Source of the DNA: an uncultured Eubacteriales bacterium | Lineage (GTDB): Bacteria; Bacillota; Clostridia; Oscillospirales; Oscillospiraceae | NCBI GenBank assembly: GCA_900553135.1 | Contig: USCO01000052.1 | Location: forward strand, 1-13,185 | Direction of reading: 5' to 3' | Length of the DNA: 13,185 bases | Shown here: positions 1-7,710 of the stretch, piece by piece | Layout of the letters: each line of letters opens with the position of its first letter | Numbering within the stretch: position 1 is the stretch's first letter | Notes under the pieces: generated by a model | Databases searched by the model: none | The model's input: only the letters and a program-made list of their open reading frames with translations | Told to the model about the DNA's origin: nothing | Program-made: the position numbers and the translations under genes

Positions 1-591
1 GAGGGCGACTTCCCCAAGTACGGCAACGACGACGACCGGGTGGACGACATCGCCGTGGAGCTGGTGTCCTACTTCTCCGCCGAGCTGAAGAAGCACCCCC
101 TGTACCGCAACGGCATCCACACCCTCTCCGCCCTCACCATCACCTCCAACGTGATGTACGGCAAAAAGACGGGCACCACCCCCGACGGCCGCAAGGCGGG
201 CGAGCCCTTCGCCCCCGGCGCCAACCCCATGCACGGCCGCGACGTAAACGGCGCCCTGGCCAGCCTCAACTCGGTGGCCAAGATCCCCTACCGGGCCGTG
301 TGCCAGGACGGCGTGTCCAACACCTTCTCCATCGTCCCCGAGGCCCTGGGCAAGGACGACCAGCAGCGCCAGAACAACCTGGTGTCCATCCTGGACGGCT
401 ACTTCTGCCAGGGCGCCCACCACCTCAATGTGAACGTGCTGCACCGGGAAACCCTGCTGGACGCCATGGACCACCCCGAGAAGTATCCCAGCCTCACCAT
501 CCGCGTCTCCGGCTACGCGGTGAACTTCAACCGTCTCAGCCGGGAGCAGCAGCTGGAGGTCATCCAGCGCACCTTCCACAGCGCCATGTAA
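1..591 (+). CDS. pflB: Pyruvate formate-lyase (formate C-acetyltransferase), C-terminal part
   Basis: The gene is cut by the left window edge; 196 residues are visible in an open frame from base 1. The enzyme converts pyruvate and CoA to acetyl-CoA and formate in the cytoplasm of anaerobes, using a glycyl radical. The radical motif RVSGYAV lies near the C-terminus, with the radical Gly at codon 511-513. Upstream blocks FPKYGNDD, GTTPDGRKAGEPFAPGANP and HHLNVNVL are typical of true PflB rather than glycerol dehydratase or choline lyase relatives. The frame ends with the usual short tail after the glycine loop, so the C-terminus is intact. A strong terminator follows at once, so no activase gene (pflA) is cotranscribed downstream; it may lie upstream of the window or elsewhere. 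The N-terminal two thirds, including the Cys-Cys active site, are outside the window. Confidence 0.95.
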   Translation, partial: EGDFPKYGNDDDRVDDIAVELVSYFSAELKKHPLYRNGIHTLSALTITSNVMYGKKTGTTPDGRKAGEPFAPGANPMHGRDVNGALASLNSVAKIPYRAVCQDGVSNTFSIVPEALGKDDQQRQNNLVSILDGYFCQGAHHLNVNVLHRETLLDAMDHPEKYPSLTIRVSGYAVNFNRLSREQQLEVIQRTFHSAM

Positions 592-601
592 CCCGCCCTT
601 T

Positions 602-633
602 CCCCCGCCCGGGCATCCGGGCGGGGGATTTTT
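602..633 (+). terminator. Rho-independent terminator of pflB
   Basis: A perfect 11-bp stem (602-612 with 617-627) closes a GCAT tetraloop and is followed by ATTTTT. It starts 11 bases after the pflB stop codon. Confidence 0.93.
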
Positions 634-636
634 CGC

Positions 637-665
637 TTTACGCCCCGGGTGGAACATGGTATGAT
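637..665 (+). promoter_or_regulatory. Promoter of the rRNA methyltransferase gene
   Basis: TTTACG (637-642, four of six matches to the -35 consensus) is 17 bases from TATGAT (660-665). It sits directly behind the pflB terminator and gives a leader of about 28 bases before the ATG at 700. Confidence 0.65.
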
Positions 666-699
666 GGTAACAACTTTTCTGATGTTTTAGGAGGGCTCC

Positions 700-2055
700 A
701 TGGCCGACTGGAAGAAAAATACCCTGCATACCCTGCACATCGAGGGCTATACCGCCGAAGGGATGGGGGTGGCCCGGCTGGAGGGCCGGGTGGTCTTTAT
801 CCCCGGCACCATCCGGGGGGAGGACTGGAAGGTCCGTCTGCTGAAGGTGAATAAAAATGTGGCCTGGGGCCGGGGGGAGCAGCTGCTTGCCCCCGCTCCC
901 GCCCGGATCGAGCCCGACTGCCCCCTCTTTGGCCGCTGCGGAGGCTGTCAGTTCCGCCACATGACCTATGAGGAGGAGCTGCAGGCCAAGACCCAGCGGG
1001 TGCGGGACGCATTGTCCCGCCTTGGGGGCGTGGAGGTTGACCTGCCCACCGCCACGGGCGCGGCCCAGCCCCAGCGCTACCGCAACAAGGTGCAGCTCCC
1101 CGTGGCCCTGGAAAAGCGGGGACTGGCCATCGGCTACTACCGCTCCCGCAGCCACGACGTGCTGGACGCCCCGGACTGTCTCCTCCAGCCCCAGGCGGTG
1201 ACCTGGCTGCGGGGGGCCTTCAAGGGCTGGATGGAGGACTGCTCCGTCCCCGCCTACGATGAGACCCGGGGCACGGGTCTTATCCGCCACTTCTATGTGC
1301 GCACCAACCAGGCCGGTCAGGCCCTGTGCTGCGTGGTGGCCCGGGAAGGAAAGCTGCCCCGGACCGGAGCGCTTATCTCCCGTCTCCAGCAGGCCTGCCC
1401 CGGTCTTGTGGGGGTGGTCCTGAACGTGAACCCCAAGGACACCAACGTGATTTTGGGCACCGAGTACCGCACCCTGTGGGGCCAGGACTTTCTGGAGGAG
1501 GAGCTGTGCGGCATGACCTTCCGCCTGTCGGTGCCCTCCTTCTTCCAAATCAACCAGCCCCAGACCCAGCGGCTCTACGCCCAGGCCCTGGACTTTGCCG
1601 CCCTGGATGGGACGGAGACGGTGCTGGACCTGTACTGCGGCATCGGCACCATCTCCCTGGCCCTGGCCCAGAAGGCGGGGCAGGTCATCGGGGCCGAGAT
1701 CGTCCCCCAGGCCATTGAGGACGCCAAGGAAAACGCCGCCCGCAACGGGGTGACCAACGCCCGCTTCTTCTGCGGCGACGCAGGCGAGGTAGCCCGTCAC
1801 CTGGCCGAGGAAGGGGTACGGCCTCATGTCATCTGCGTGGACCCGCCCCGGAAGGGCCTGGCCGCCGGGGTGCCCGCCACTCTGGCCCAGATGGAGCCCC
1901 AGCGCATCGTCTATGTCTCCTGCGACCCGGCCACCCTGGCCCGGGACGTGAAGATCTTCGGGGAGCTGGGCTACCGCCTGACTGAGGTTCGGTGCTTTGA
2001 CCTCTTCCCCCGCACCGCCCACATTGAAACCGCCGCCCTCCTGCTGCGGCAGTGA
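700..2055 (+). CDS. rlmD: 23S rRNA (uracil-5-)-methyltransferase, RlmD/RumA type
   Basis: The 451-residue protein is a full-length member of the TrmA/RumA family, which methylates C5 of uracil in 23S rRNA with S-adenosylmethionine. Residues 1-60 fit a TRAM RNA-binding domain. Cys74, Cys80, Cys83 and Cys160 match the 4Fe-4S ligands of RumA. Residues 281-293 (FFQINQPQTQRLY) are a family signature; DLYCGIGT (310-317) is the SAM-binding loop; DPPRKGL (381-387) follows; the catalytic nucleophile is Cys408 in YVSCDPATLARD, and Glu443 in HIET is the likely base. The start is set by AGGAGGG at 689-695, four bases before ATG. Gram-positive members can modify two positions (RlmCD), so the target uracil cannot be decided here. 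It is probably cotranscribed with the next gene, 34 bases downstream. Confidence 0.93.
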   Translation: MADWKKNTLHTLHIEGYTAEGMGVARLEGRVVFIPGTIRGEDWKVRLLKVNKNVAWGRGEQLLAPAPARIEPDCPLFGRCGGCQFRHMTYEEELQAKTQRVRDALSRLGGVEVDLPTATGAAQPQRYRNKVQLPVALEKRGLAIGYYRSRSHDVLDAPDCLLQPQAVTWLRGAFKGWMEDCSVPAYDETRGTGLIRHFYVRTNQAGQALCCVVAREGKLPRTGALISRLQQACPGLVGVVLNVNPKDTNVILGTEYRTLWGQDFLEEELCGMTFRLSVPSFFQINQPQTQRLYAQALDFAALDGTETVLDLYCGIGTISLALAQKAGQVIGAEIVPQAIEDAKENAARNGVTNARFFCGDAGEVARHLAEEGVRPHVICVDPPRKGLAAGVPATLAQMEPQRIVYVSCDPATLARDVKIFGELGYRLTEVRCFDLFPRTAHIETAALLLRQ

Positions 2056-2089
2056 CGGCTTTGTTTACCACGAAAGGAGCGCTTGCATC

Positions 2090-2842
2090 ATGTACGAACT
2101 TTGGAACGCCCTGAAAAAAGCTCAGGATTACCGCTGGGTGGACCTCACCCACCCCCTGGATAACGACAGCCCCTTCTGGGCCGGTATCCCCGAGGGCTCG
2201 GTGGAACTGTGCAAGACGGTGTACGACTGGGGCAACCCCATGCTGGACTGCCTCATCCAGACCTTCCAGTTCCCCGGCCAGTTCGGCACCCACATCGACT
2301 TCCCCAGCCACTTTGTGAAGGAGGGCGTCTCCTCCCAGGCCTTCGGCCCCAAGCAGCTGGTGTTCCCCCTGTGCGTCATCGACGTGTCCGAGAAGGTGGC
2401 CCAGGACGTACACTACGCCGTCACCGTGGAGGACATCCAGGCCTACGAGGCCCAGTACGGCCCCATTCCCGAGGGCGCGTTTGTGGCCCTGCGCACCGAC
2501 TGGTCCAAGCGCTGGCCCAGCATGGACGCCCTGTCCAACTTTGACGCCGAGGGGGGCGAGCACACCCCCGGCTGGTCCATGGAGGCCCTGAAGTATATCT
2601 ACGAGACCCGCTCCGCCGCCGCCAACGGCCACGAGACCATCGACACCGACGCCTCCGCTCTGGCCGCCCAGGCCGGCGACCTGGCCTGCGAGCGCTACGT
2701 CCTCAGCCAGGGCAAGATCCAGGTGGAACTGCTGTGCAATCTGGACCAGGTTGCCCCCGCCGGCGCCGTGCTGGCGGTGAGCTACCCCAACATCCAGGGC
2801 GCCACCGGCCTGCCCGCCCGGGTGTGGGCCATCACTCCTTGA
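2090..2842 (+). CDS. Cyclase-family metal-dependent hydrolase (kynurenine formamidase-like)
   Basis: The 250-residue product belongs to the cyclase family, which includes KynB-type arylformamidases and amide or lactone hydrolases. The metal-binding motif GTHIDFPSHF (66-75) contains the conserved His68, Asp70 and His74; VDLTHPL near residue 17 and GHETIDTDAS near residue 180 are further family blocks. No signal peptide is seen, so it is likely cytoplasmic. The ATG at 2090 is chosen because AAAGGAG lies at 2073-2079, ten bases upstream; the frame is open further 5' but that part overlaps the preceding gene. The substrate cannot be told from sequence: there are no tryptophan-degradation genes nearby, so calling it kynurenine formamidase would be unsafe. 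Confidence 0.85.
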   Translation: MYELWNALKKAQDYRWVDLTHPLDNDSPFWAGIPEGSVELCKTVYDWGNPMLDCLIQTFQFPGQFGTHIDFPSHFVKEGVSSQAFGPKQLVFPLCVIDVSEKVAQDVHYAVTVEDIQAYEAQYGPIPEGAFVALRTDWSKRWPSMDALSNFDAEGGEHTPGWSMEALKYIYETRSAAANGHETIDTDASALAAQAGDLACERYVLSQGKIQVELLCNLDQVAPAGAVLAVSYPNIQGATGLPARVWAITP

Positions 2843-2847
2843 CCCAG

Positions 2848-2880
2848 CGGGGGCGCCCCACGCGCCCCCGTTTTCTTTTT
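2848..2880 (+). terminator. Rho-independent terminator after the cyclase gene
   Basis: A 9-bp perfect GC stem (2848-2856 with 2862-2870), loop CCCAC, is followed by TTTTCTTTTT. It ends the rlmD-cyclase unit. Confidence 0.92.
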
Positions 2881-2937
2881 CGCATATCCCGCCGCGCCCT
2901 TGCGTATCATTCCACAACACCAGGGAGGGAGCCAGAT

Positions 2938-4536
2938 ATGGACCAATTTCTCTTGCTGACCGGTTCGGTCATTCTCATCTGTATTCTTATGAACCGCTGG
3001 GTGGAAAAGCTGGCTGTGCCTTCCCTGCTGGTTTTTATCGCCCTTGGCATGTGCTTTGGGGAAAACGGGCTGCTCCGCATCCCCTTTGACGACTACGCCG
3101 CCGTCAATGTGATCTGCTCGGTGAGCCTCATTTTCATTATGTTCTACGGCGGCTTCGGCACCAACCTGTCGGCGGCCCGGCCGGTGGCGGTGCAGTCGGT
3201 GGTGCTGTCCACCCTGGGCGTGGCCTGTACCGCCGGAGGGGTGGCGGTGTTCGCCCGCTACGCCCTAGGCCTGCCCTGGGGGGAGAGCTTCCTGATCGGC
3301 TCGGTGATCTCCTCCACCGACGCCGCCTCGGTCTTTAACATCCTGCGCACCAAAAAGCTGGCCATGAAATACCACACCGACTCCCTGCTGGAGCTGGAGT
3401 CGGGCTCCAACGACCCCATCTCCTACATGCTCACCACCGTAGCGGTGGCGGTGCTGGCCGGGCAGGAGATCTCGGTGCCCCTGCTGCTGGTGCGCCAGAT
3501 CGCCCTGGGGGTGCTGTGCGGCCTGCTGGCGGGTCGGCTGGCCGCCTGGCTGCTGAGCCGGGGCTTCTTCCCCTCGGGCCAGAACCAGACCATCTTCATC
3601 TTTGCCATTGCGGTCACCGCCTACGCCCTGCCCTGCGTGCTGGGGGGCAACGGCTATCTCAGCGTCTACCTGTGCGGCATTTGGCTGGGCCGGTCCAACC
3701 TGCCCCAGAAGCGCTACTTTGTCCACTTCTTTGACGTCATCACCCACGTGTGCCAGGTGCTCATCTTCTTCCTGCTGGGGCTGCTGGTCACACCCGCGGA
3801 GCTGCCGGGGGTCTTTCTCCCCGCCCTGGCCATCACCGTCTTTCTCACCCTCATCGCCCGCCCGGCGGTGGTGGGCCTGCTGCTGCTGCCCTTCCGCCCC
3901 TCCCTGGGCCAGGTGGGGGTAGTCTCCTGGGCGGGACTGCGAGGGGTCGCCTCCATCGTATTTGCAATTATGGCCGTTCTGGGGGGCGCTTCCACCCGCT
4001 ATCCCCTCTTCAACCTGGTATTTTGCATCGTGCTGCTGTCCATCTCCATCCAGGGCACCCTGCTGCCCTGGGTGTCGGCAAAGCTGTCCATGATCGACCA
4101 CGCGGGGGACGTGGGCAAGACCTTCAACGACTACCAAGAGGAGAGCAGCATCGACTTTATTAAAGTCCACCTGGACCAGGACCACCCCTGGGCGGGCCAT
4201 CCCCTGCGGGAGCTGCCCCTGCCCGGGGAGCTGCTGGTGGTGATGATCGCCCGGGGCGGAGAGAACATCGTCCCCCGGGGCGACACGGTGCTGATGCCCG
4301 GAGACCTGCTGGTCCTGGCCGCCCAGGCCTTTGAGGACCGGGAGAGCCTGTCCATTCAGGAGATCGCCGTGGAAAAGGGCCACCGCTGGCAGGGACGGCA
4401 GCTGCGGCAGCTGGGTTTGCCCAGCCACACCCTGGTCATCCTCATCCGCCGGGGACTGGACACCATCATCCCCAGCGGAGACACGGTGGTGCTGGCGGGA
4501 GATCTGCTGGTGGTGGCCCAGTCCGGCCACGGATAA
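2938..4536 (+). CDS. CPA1-family K+(or Na+)/H+ antiporter with tandem RCK_C domains (NhaP2/CvrA-like)
   Basis: The 532-residue membrane protein exchanges monovalent cations for protons, for pH and ion homeostasis. Residues 1-385 form a multi-helix hydrophobic transporter domain with antiporter motifs: SSTDAASVF (125-133) and the ion-binding ESGSNDPIS (154-162), plus WAGLRGVASI (331-340). The cytoplasmic tail holds two repeated TrkA-C/RCK_C modules, about 404-466 and 474-528; both contain a PxGDTVLxxGDLLVV-like segment. AGGGAGG at 2922-2928 sets the ATG at 2938; the open frame further upstream is noncoding and crosses the previous terminator. Homologues of this layout are annotated as potassium/proton antiporters; the ion is inferred, not seen. 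A TATCAT at 2905-2910 could be its -10 box, but no good -35 was found. Confidence 0.9.
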   Translation: MDQFLLLTGSVILICILMNRWVEKLAVPSLLVFIALGMCFGENGLLRIPFDDYAAVNVICSVSLIFIMFYGGFGTNLSAARPVAVQSVVLSTLGVACTAGGVAVFARYALGLPWGESFLIGSVISSTDAASVFNILRTKKLAMKYHTDSLLELESGSNDPISYMLTTVAVAVLAGQEISVPLLLVRQIALGVLCGLLAGRLAAWLLSRGFFPSGQNQTIFIFAIAVTAYALPCVLGGNGYLSVYLCGIWLGRSNLPQKRYFVHFFDVITHVCQVLIFFLLGLLVTPAELPGVFLPALAITVFLTLIARPAVVGLLLLPFRPSLGQVGVVSWAGLRGVASIVFAIMAVLGGASTRYPLFNLVFCIVLLSISIQGTLLPWVSAKLSMIDHAGDVGKTFNDYQEESSIDFIKVHLDQDHPWAGHPLRELPLPGELLVVMIARGGENIVPRGDTVLMPGDLLVLAAQAFEDRESLSIQEIAVEKGHRWQGRQLRQLGLPSHTLVILIRRGLDTIIPSGDTVVLAGDLLVVAQSGHG

Positions 4537-4564
4537 CAGGCCTTTTGTGGTACATGGACAAAAA

Positions 4565-4601
4565 GGGCGGCGGAGAAGGGGATTTTTCCTCTGCGCCGCC
4601 C
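4565..4601 (+). terminator. Terminator-like hairpin after the antiporter gene
   Basis: GGGCGGCG (4565-4572) pairs perfectly with CGCCGCCC (4594-4601), with further imperfect pairing inside. No T-run follows on the + strand, whereas five A precede it, so the classic form would be for - strand transcription. It may stop transcription weakly from both sides. Confidence 0.45.
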
Positions 4602-4612
4602 CCGTTCGGGGA

Positions 4613-4641
4613 TTGATTCCCAGGTTTGGTTGTTGTATGAT
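4613..4641 (+). promoter_or_regulatory. Possible distal promoter of the MATE gene
   Basis: TTGATT (4613-4618) is 17 bases from TATGAT (4636-4641). It would give a leader of about 165 bases with a hairpin at its very 5' end. Confidence 0.45.
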
Positions 4642-4652
4642 GAAATACTGTT

Positions 4653-4673
4653 CTCCCTGATTTTTCAGGGGAG
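4653..4673 (+). repeat. Inverted repeat in the MATE leader
   Basis: CTCCCTGA (4653-4660) pairs with TCAGGGGAG (4665-4673) with a single bulged G and a TTTT loop. There is no following T-run, so it is not a simple terminator. It lies just downstream of the distal promoter and could be an operator or an RNA structure. Confidence 0.5.
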
Positions 4674-4720
4674 ATACAGGCAACATTTTTGAAATCCCAA
4701 CTTCCCTGTGCCGTTTTTCG

Positions 4721-4729
4721 TGCTATAAT
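4721..4729 (+). promoter_or_regulatory. Extended -10 promoter of the MATE gene
   Basis: TGC followed by a perfect TATAAT (4724-4729) forms an extended -10 element. There is no convincing -35 box at 16-18 bases, which is common with extended -10 promoters. The leader would be about 75 bases. Confidence 0.65.
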
Positions 4730-4811
4730 GCAGGCAGAACGGCATTGGGGACCATTTTCTTCCGGCACAAAGGCGTGACGGAACCGGCAGGAAAGGACGG
4801 TAGAATCTGCA

Positions 4812-6224
4812 ATGTTAGGCAAGCAGCGCCACCAGCTCGATATGTGTCACGGCTCTCTGGCTGACAAGATCTTAATGTTCGCAATCCCTCTTATGGCCTC
4901 CAGTATGCTCCAGCTGCTGTTTAACGCAGCGGACGTCATTGTGGTGGGCCGGTTTGCGGGCAAGGAATCTCTGGCCGCCGTGGGCTCCACCACATCCCTC
5001 ATCAACCTGCTCATTGCGCTGTTTGTAGGCCTGTCCGTGGGCAGCAACGTGGTGGTGGCCCGGAACCTGGGCGGCCAGCGCCACGACATGGTGAGCAAGG
5101 CGGTGCACACCTCCGTGCTCATGGCCCTGCTCAGCGGCGCGGTGCTGGCGGTGTTCGGCTTTATCATGGCCCACCAGCTGCTGGTTTGGATGGGCTCCCC
5201 CTCCGACGTCATCGACCTTTCCACCATCTATCTGCGCATCTACTTCCTGGGTATGCCCGCCACCATGGCCTATAACTTCGGCGCGGCTATTCTCCGGGCT
5301 CAGGGCGACACCCGCCGCCCCCTGTACTTCCTGATGATCGCCGGCGTCATCAACGTGGTGCTGAACCTGATCTCCGTCATTCTCATGAACATGGGCGTGG
5401 CCGGCGTTGCGTTGGCCACCACCATCTCCCAGTACGTCTCCGCCGGACTGGTGCTGCGCTGCCTCACCAAGGAGGATGGTCCTCTGCGTCTCAACCTGAA
5501 AGAGCTGAAGATCGACCGGCACATCTTTGCCCAGATTTTGGAGATTGGCCTGCCCGCCGGCTTCCAGGGCATCGTGTTCTCCCTGTCCAACGTGCTCATC
5601 CAGTCCTCCATCAACTCCTTCGGCTCCACCGTGGTGGCTGGCTCCGCCGCTTCGGCCAACATTGAAAACTTCGTCTACCAGGCCATGAACGCCTTCTACC
5701 AGACCAACCTCACCTTCACCGGCCAGAACTACGGCGCCGGTGAGTGCCGCCGTGTGGATAAGACCCTTATCTACTGCCAGACCTTTGTCATCATCACCGG
5801 CGTGGTGCTGGGCAACCTGGCCTATCTGCTGGGCCACCCCCTGGTGAGCATTTACGCCCCCGGGGAGGAGGACGTAATTCAGCAGGGCATCATTCGTCTG
5901 GGCTACATCGCCCGCACCTATGCCCTGTGCGGCATCATGGACACCATGGTGGGCAGTCTGCGCGGTTTGGGCTACTCCATCGTGCCTATGATCGTCTCCC
6001 TCATCGGCGCCTGCGGCCTGCGTATCGTGTGGATCTTCACCATCTTCCAGGTGGACCGCACCCCGGAGAACCTGTACATCTCCTACCCCATCTCCTGGAT
6101 CGTCACCGGCGCGGTGCACATCATCTTCTTCCTGTACATCCGCAAGAAGGCCTTTGCCCTGGTGGAGGCCAACTCCCATGTGGCTGTGGAGGGCCGTCAC
6201 CCAGAGGTCTCCCAGTCAAAATAA
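4812..6224 (+). CDS. MATE-family multidrug/toxin efflux transporter
   Basis: The 470-residue inner-membrane protein has the length and helix pattern of a 12-helix MATE exporter, which uses an Na+ or H+ gradient to extrude cationic drugs or metabolites. The N-terminal half shows FAIPLMASSMLQLLFNAADV then VGRFAGKESLAAVG, and GAAILRAQGDTRRP, all typical of the family; the second half has FTGQNYGAG and GSLRGLGYS. Upstream purine-rich AAAGGA at 4792-4797 supports the ATG at 4812, though the 14-base spacing is long; the alternative ATG at 4842 has no ribosome site. The substrate is unknown. The gene is monocistronic, between its own promoter(s) and a strong terminator. The long leader suggests added control. 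Confidence 0.93.
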   Translation: MLGKQRHQLDMCHGSLADKILMFAIPLMASSMLQLLFNAADVIVVGRFAGKESLAAVGSTTSLINLLIALFVGLSVGSNVVVARNLGGQRHDMVSKAVHTSVLMALLSGAVLAVFGFIMAHQLLVWMGSPSDVIDLSTIYLRIYFLGMPATMAYNFGAAILRAQGDTRRPLYFLMIAGVINVVLNLISVILMNMGVAGVALATTISQYVSAGLVLRCLTKEDGPLRLNLKELKIDRHIFAQILEIGLPAGFQGIVFSLSNVLIQSSINSFGSTVVAGSAASANIENFVYQAMNAFYQTNLTFTGQNYGAGECRRVDKTLIYCQTFVIITGVVLGNLAYLLGHPLVSIYAPGEEDVIQQGIIRLGYIARTYALCGIMDTMVGSLRGLGYSIVPMIVSLIGACGLRIVWIFTIFQVDRTPENLYISYPISWIVTGAVHIIFFLYIRKKAFALVEANSHVAVEGRHPEVSQSK

Positions 6225-6239
6225 ATCCCATTTCTCCCG

Positions 6240-6269
6240 CCCGCGGCCTCAATCGGCCGCGGGTTTTTT
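6240..6269 (+). terminator. Rho-independent terminator of the MATE gene
   Basis: CCCGCGGCC (6240-6248) pairs perfectly with GGCCGCGGG (6255-6263), loop TCAATC, followed by six T. Confidence 0.95.
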
Positions 6270-6353
6270 CGTCCCCTGTGATTGGGCCTTATCTTTTGGT
6301 GCAAATAGAGGAGAATTTCGGCGCCTTTCCGAGAAAATCGGGTCCAAAATTGG

Positions 6354-6382
6354 TGGACAGCCCCGAAAGAATCATGTATAGT
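6354..6382 (+). promoter_or_regulatory. Promoter of the codBA operon
   Basis: TGGACA (6354-6359, five of six) is 17 bases from TATAGT (6377-6382, five of six). The start site should fall near 6389, giving a leader of about 45 bases, too short for a known purine-type riboswitch. Confidence 0.75.
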
Positions 6383-6398
6383 ACATAATTGAATGTAC
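6381..6398 (+). promoter_or_regulatory. Candidate operator of codBA
   Basis: A perfect inverted repeat, GTACAT-N6-ATGTAC, begins inside the -10 box and spans the predicted transcription start. A further ATGTA half lies at 6374-6378. The position suits a repressor. The arm spacing equals that of Crp-type sites (5-bp arms, 6-base gap), but the arms are not the Crp or Fnr consensus. Confidence 0.5.
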
Positions 6399-6434
6399 GT
6401 GTGTTGGAAATCATAGACAGAGGGTGATAAAACC

Positions 6435-7679
6435 ATGAACAACTATACAAACCAACCCAACCAAAACGCCCCCGTGGATCGGGACTACTCCCTGGAGGCC
6501 GTGCCTGAGTCCGCCCGAAAAGGGTTCTGGAACATGTTCTTCGTCATGCTGGGCTTTACCTTCTTCTCCGCCAGCATGAGCGTGGGCGCCAAGCTGGGCA
6601 ACGGCCTGGACCTGGGCGGCTTCTTCTGGGCCTGCCTCATCGGCGGCGTGATTCTCTCCGCCTACTGCGGCATTCTGGCCTACATCGGCTCGGAGACGGG
6701 CATGACCATGGACCTGCTGTGCCGCCGCACTTTTGGCGAAAAGGGCTCCTACCTCTCCTCCGCCATTCTGGGCTTTACCCAGATCGGCTGGTTCGGCGTG
6801 GGCGTGGCCATGTTCTCCATTCCCGCCGCCCAGCTCATGGGGGTCAACGAGTGGGCCCTTACCATCATCGCCGGTCTCCTTATGACCGCCACGGCGGCCA
6901 CCGGCATGAAGGCCCTGGAAATCGTCAGCTATATCTCCGTGCCCCTCATCGTGATCCTGGGTATGTACTCCATGGTCACCGCCACCACGGACGGCGGCGG
7001 CCTTGCCGCCATCTTCGCCCAGTCCGCCGGGGGCATTAGCCTCATGACGGGCATCGGCTACGTCATCGGCTCCTTCATCTCCGGCGGCACCGCCACCCCC
7101 AACTTCATCCGCTTTGCCAAAAACAGCAAGATCGCCGTGTGGACCACCGTCATCGCCTTCTTCCTGGGCAACACCCTGATGTTCTGCTTCGGAGCCGTGG
7201 GCGGCGCCTTCACCGGCAAGGACGACATTTTCTACGTCATGATCGCCCAGGGGCTGGCCCTCCCCGCCCTCATCGTGCTGGGCGCCAACATCTGGACCAC
7301 CAACAACAACGCCCTGTACACCGGCGGCCTGGCCATCTCCAACGTCTCCGGTGTCCGCATGAAGATCACCACCTGGATCGCCGGTATCGTGGGCACCGCC
7401 CTGGCCATCTGGCTGTACTGGAATTTCGTGGGCTGGCTGAACATCCTCAACTGCGCCCTGCCCCCCATCGGCGCCATTGTGATCCTGGACTTTTTGAAAA
7501 ACCGGGACAAGTTCCGCTCCGGCGGCAAGACCACGGCGGTGAACTGGTTCAACATTGCCGGTATCGTGGTGGGCGCCGCCGTGGCCAACACCCTGCACTG
7601 GGGCATCGCCGCTCTCAACGCCATGATCGTGGCGGCGGTGTGCTTCTTCCTGGGCGAGCTGCTGCGCAAGGACCGGTAA
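6435..7679 (+). CDS. codB: Cytosine permease, NCS1 family
   Basis: The 414-residue membrane transporter imports cytosine, probably with a cation. It follows E. coli CodB closely as I recall it: VPESARKGF (23-31), FVMLGFTFFSASMSVG (36-51), FTQIGWFGVGVAMFSIP (114-130), and NIWTTNNNALYTGGL in the second half, which match the NCS1 substrate and helix 1/8 regions. About 12 hydrophobic segments are visible after a polar, Asn-rich N-terminus of about 20 residues. The ATG at 6435 has AGGGTGA at 6421-6427 seven bases upstream. It is followed by the deaminase gene after a 31-base gap, as in the codBA operon of enterobacteria, so uptake and first catabolic step are coupled. Confidence 0.95.
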   Translation: MNNYTNQPNQNAPVDRDYSLEAVPESARKGFWNMFFVMLGFTFFSASMSVGAKLGNGLDLGGFFWACLIGGVILSAYCGILAYIGSETGMTMDLLCRRTFGEKGSYLSSAILGFTQIGWFGVGVAMFSIPAAQLMGVNEWALTIIAGLLMTATAATGMKALEIVSYISVPLIVILGMYSMVTATTDGGGLAAIFAQSAGGISLMTGIGYVIGSFISGGTATPNFIRFAKNSKIAVWTTVIAFFLGNTLMFCFGAVGGAFTGKDDIFYVMIAQGLALPALIVLGANIWTTNNNALYTGGLAISNVSGVRMKITTWIAGIVGTALAIWLYWNFVGWLNILNCALPPIGAIVILDFLKNRDKFRSGGKTTAVNWFNIAGIVVGAAVANTLHWGIAALNAMIVAAVCFFLGELLRKDR

Positions 7680-7710
7680 ACAAATTCTGTGACGAGAGGA
7701 TGGAAGAACT

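Noticed and set aside
1829..2920. Long antisense open frame opposite the methyltransferase and cyclase genes
   Set aside because: It is a by-product of GC-rich codon use in the real genes: low-complexity Gly/Val/His-rich translation, no ribosome site, and it crosses a terminator.
3265..4686. Antisense open frame of over 400 codons opposite the antiporter gene
   Set aside because: Gln/Gly/His-rich translation without any domain; the + strand frame has clear antiporter motifs.
6270..6353. Possible purine riboswitch ahead of codB
   Set aside because: The sequence lies upstream of the predicted promoter, and the remaining leader of about 45 bases is too short for an aptamer.
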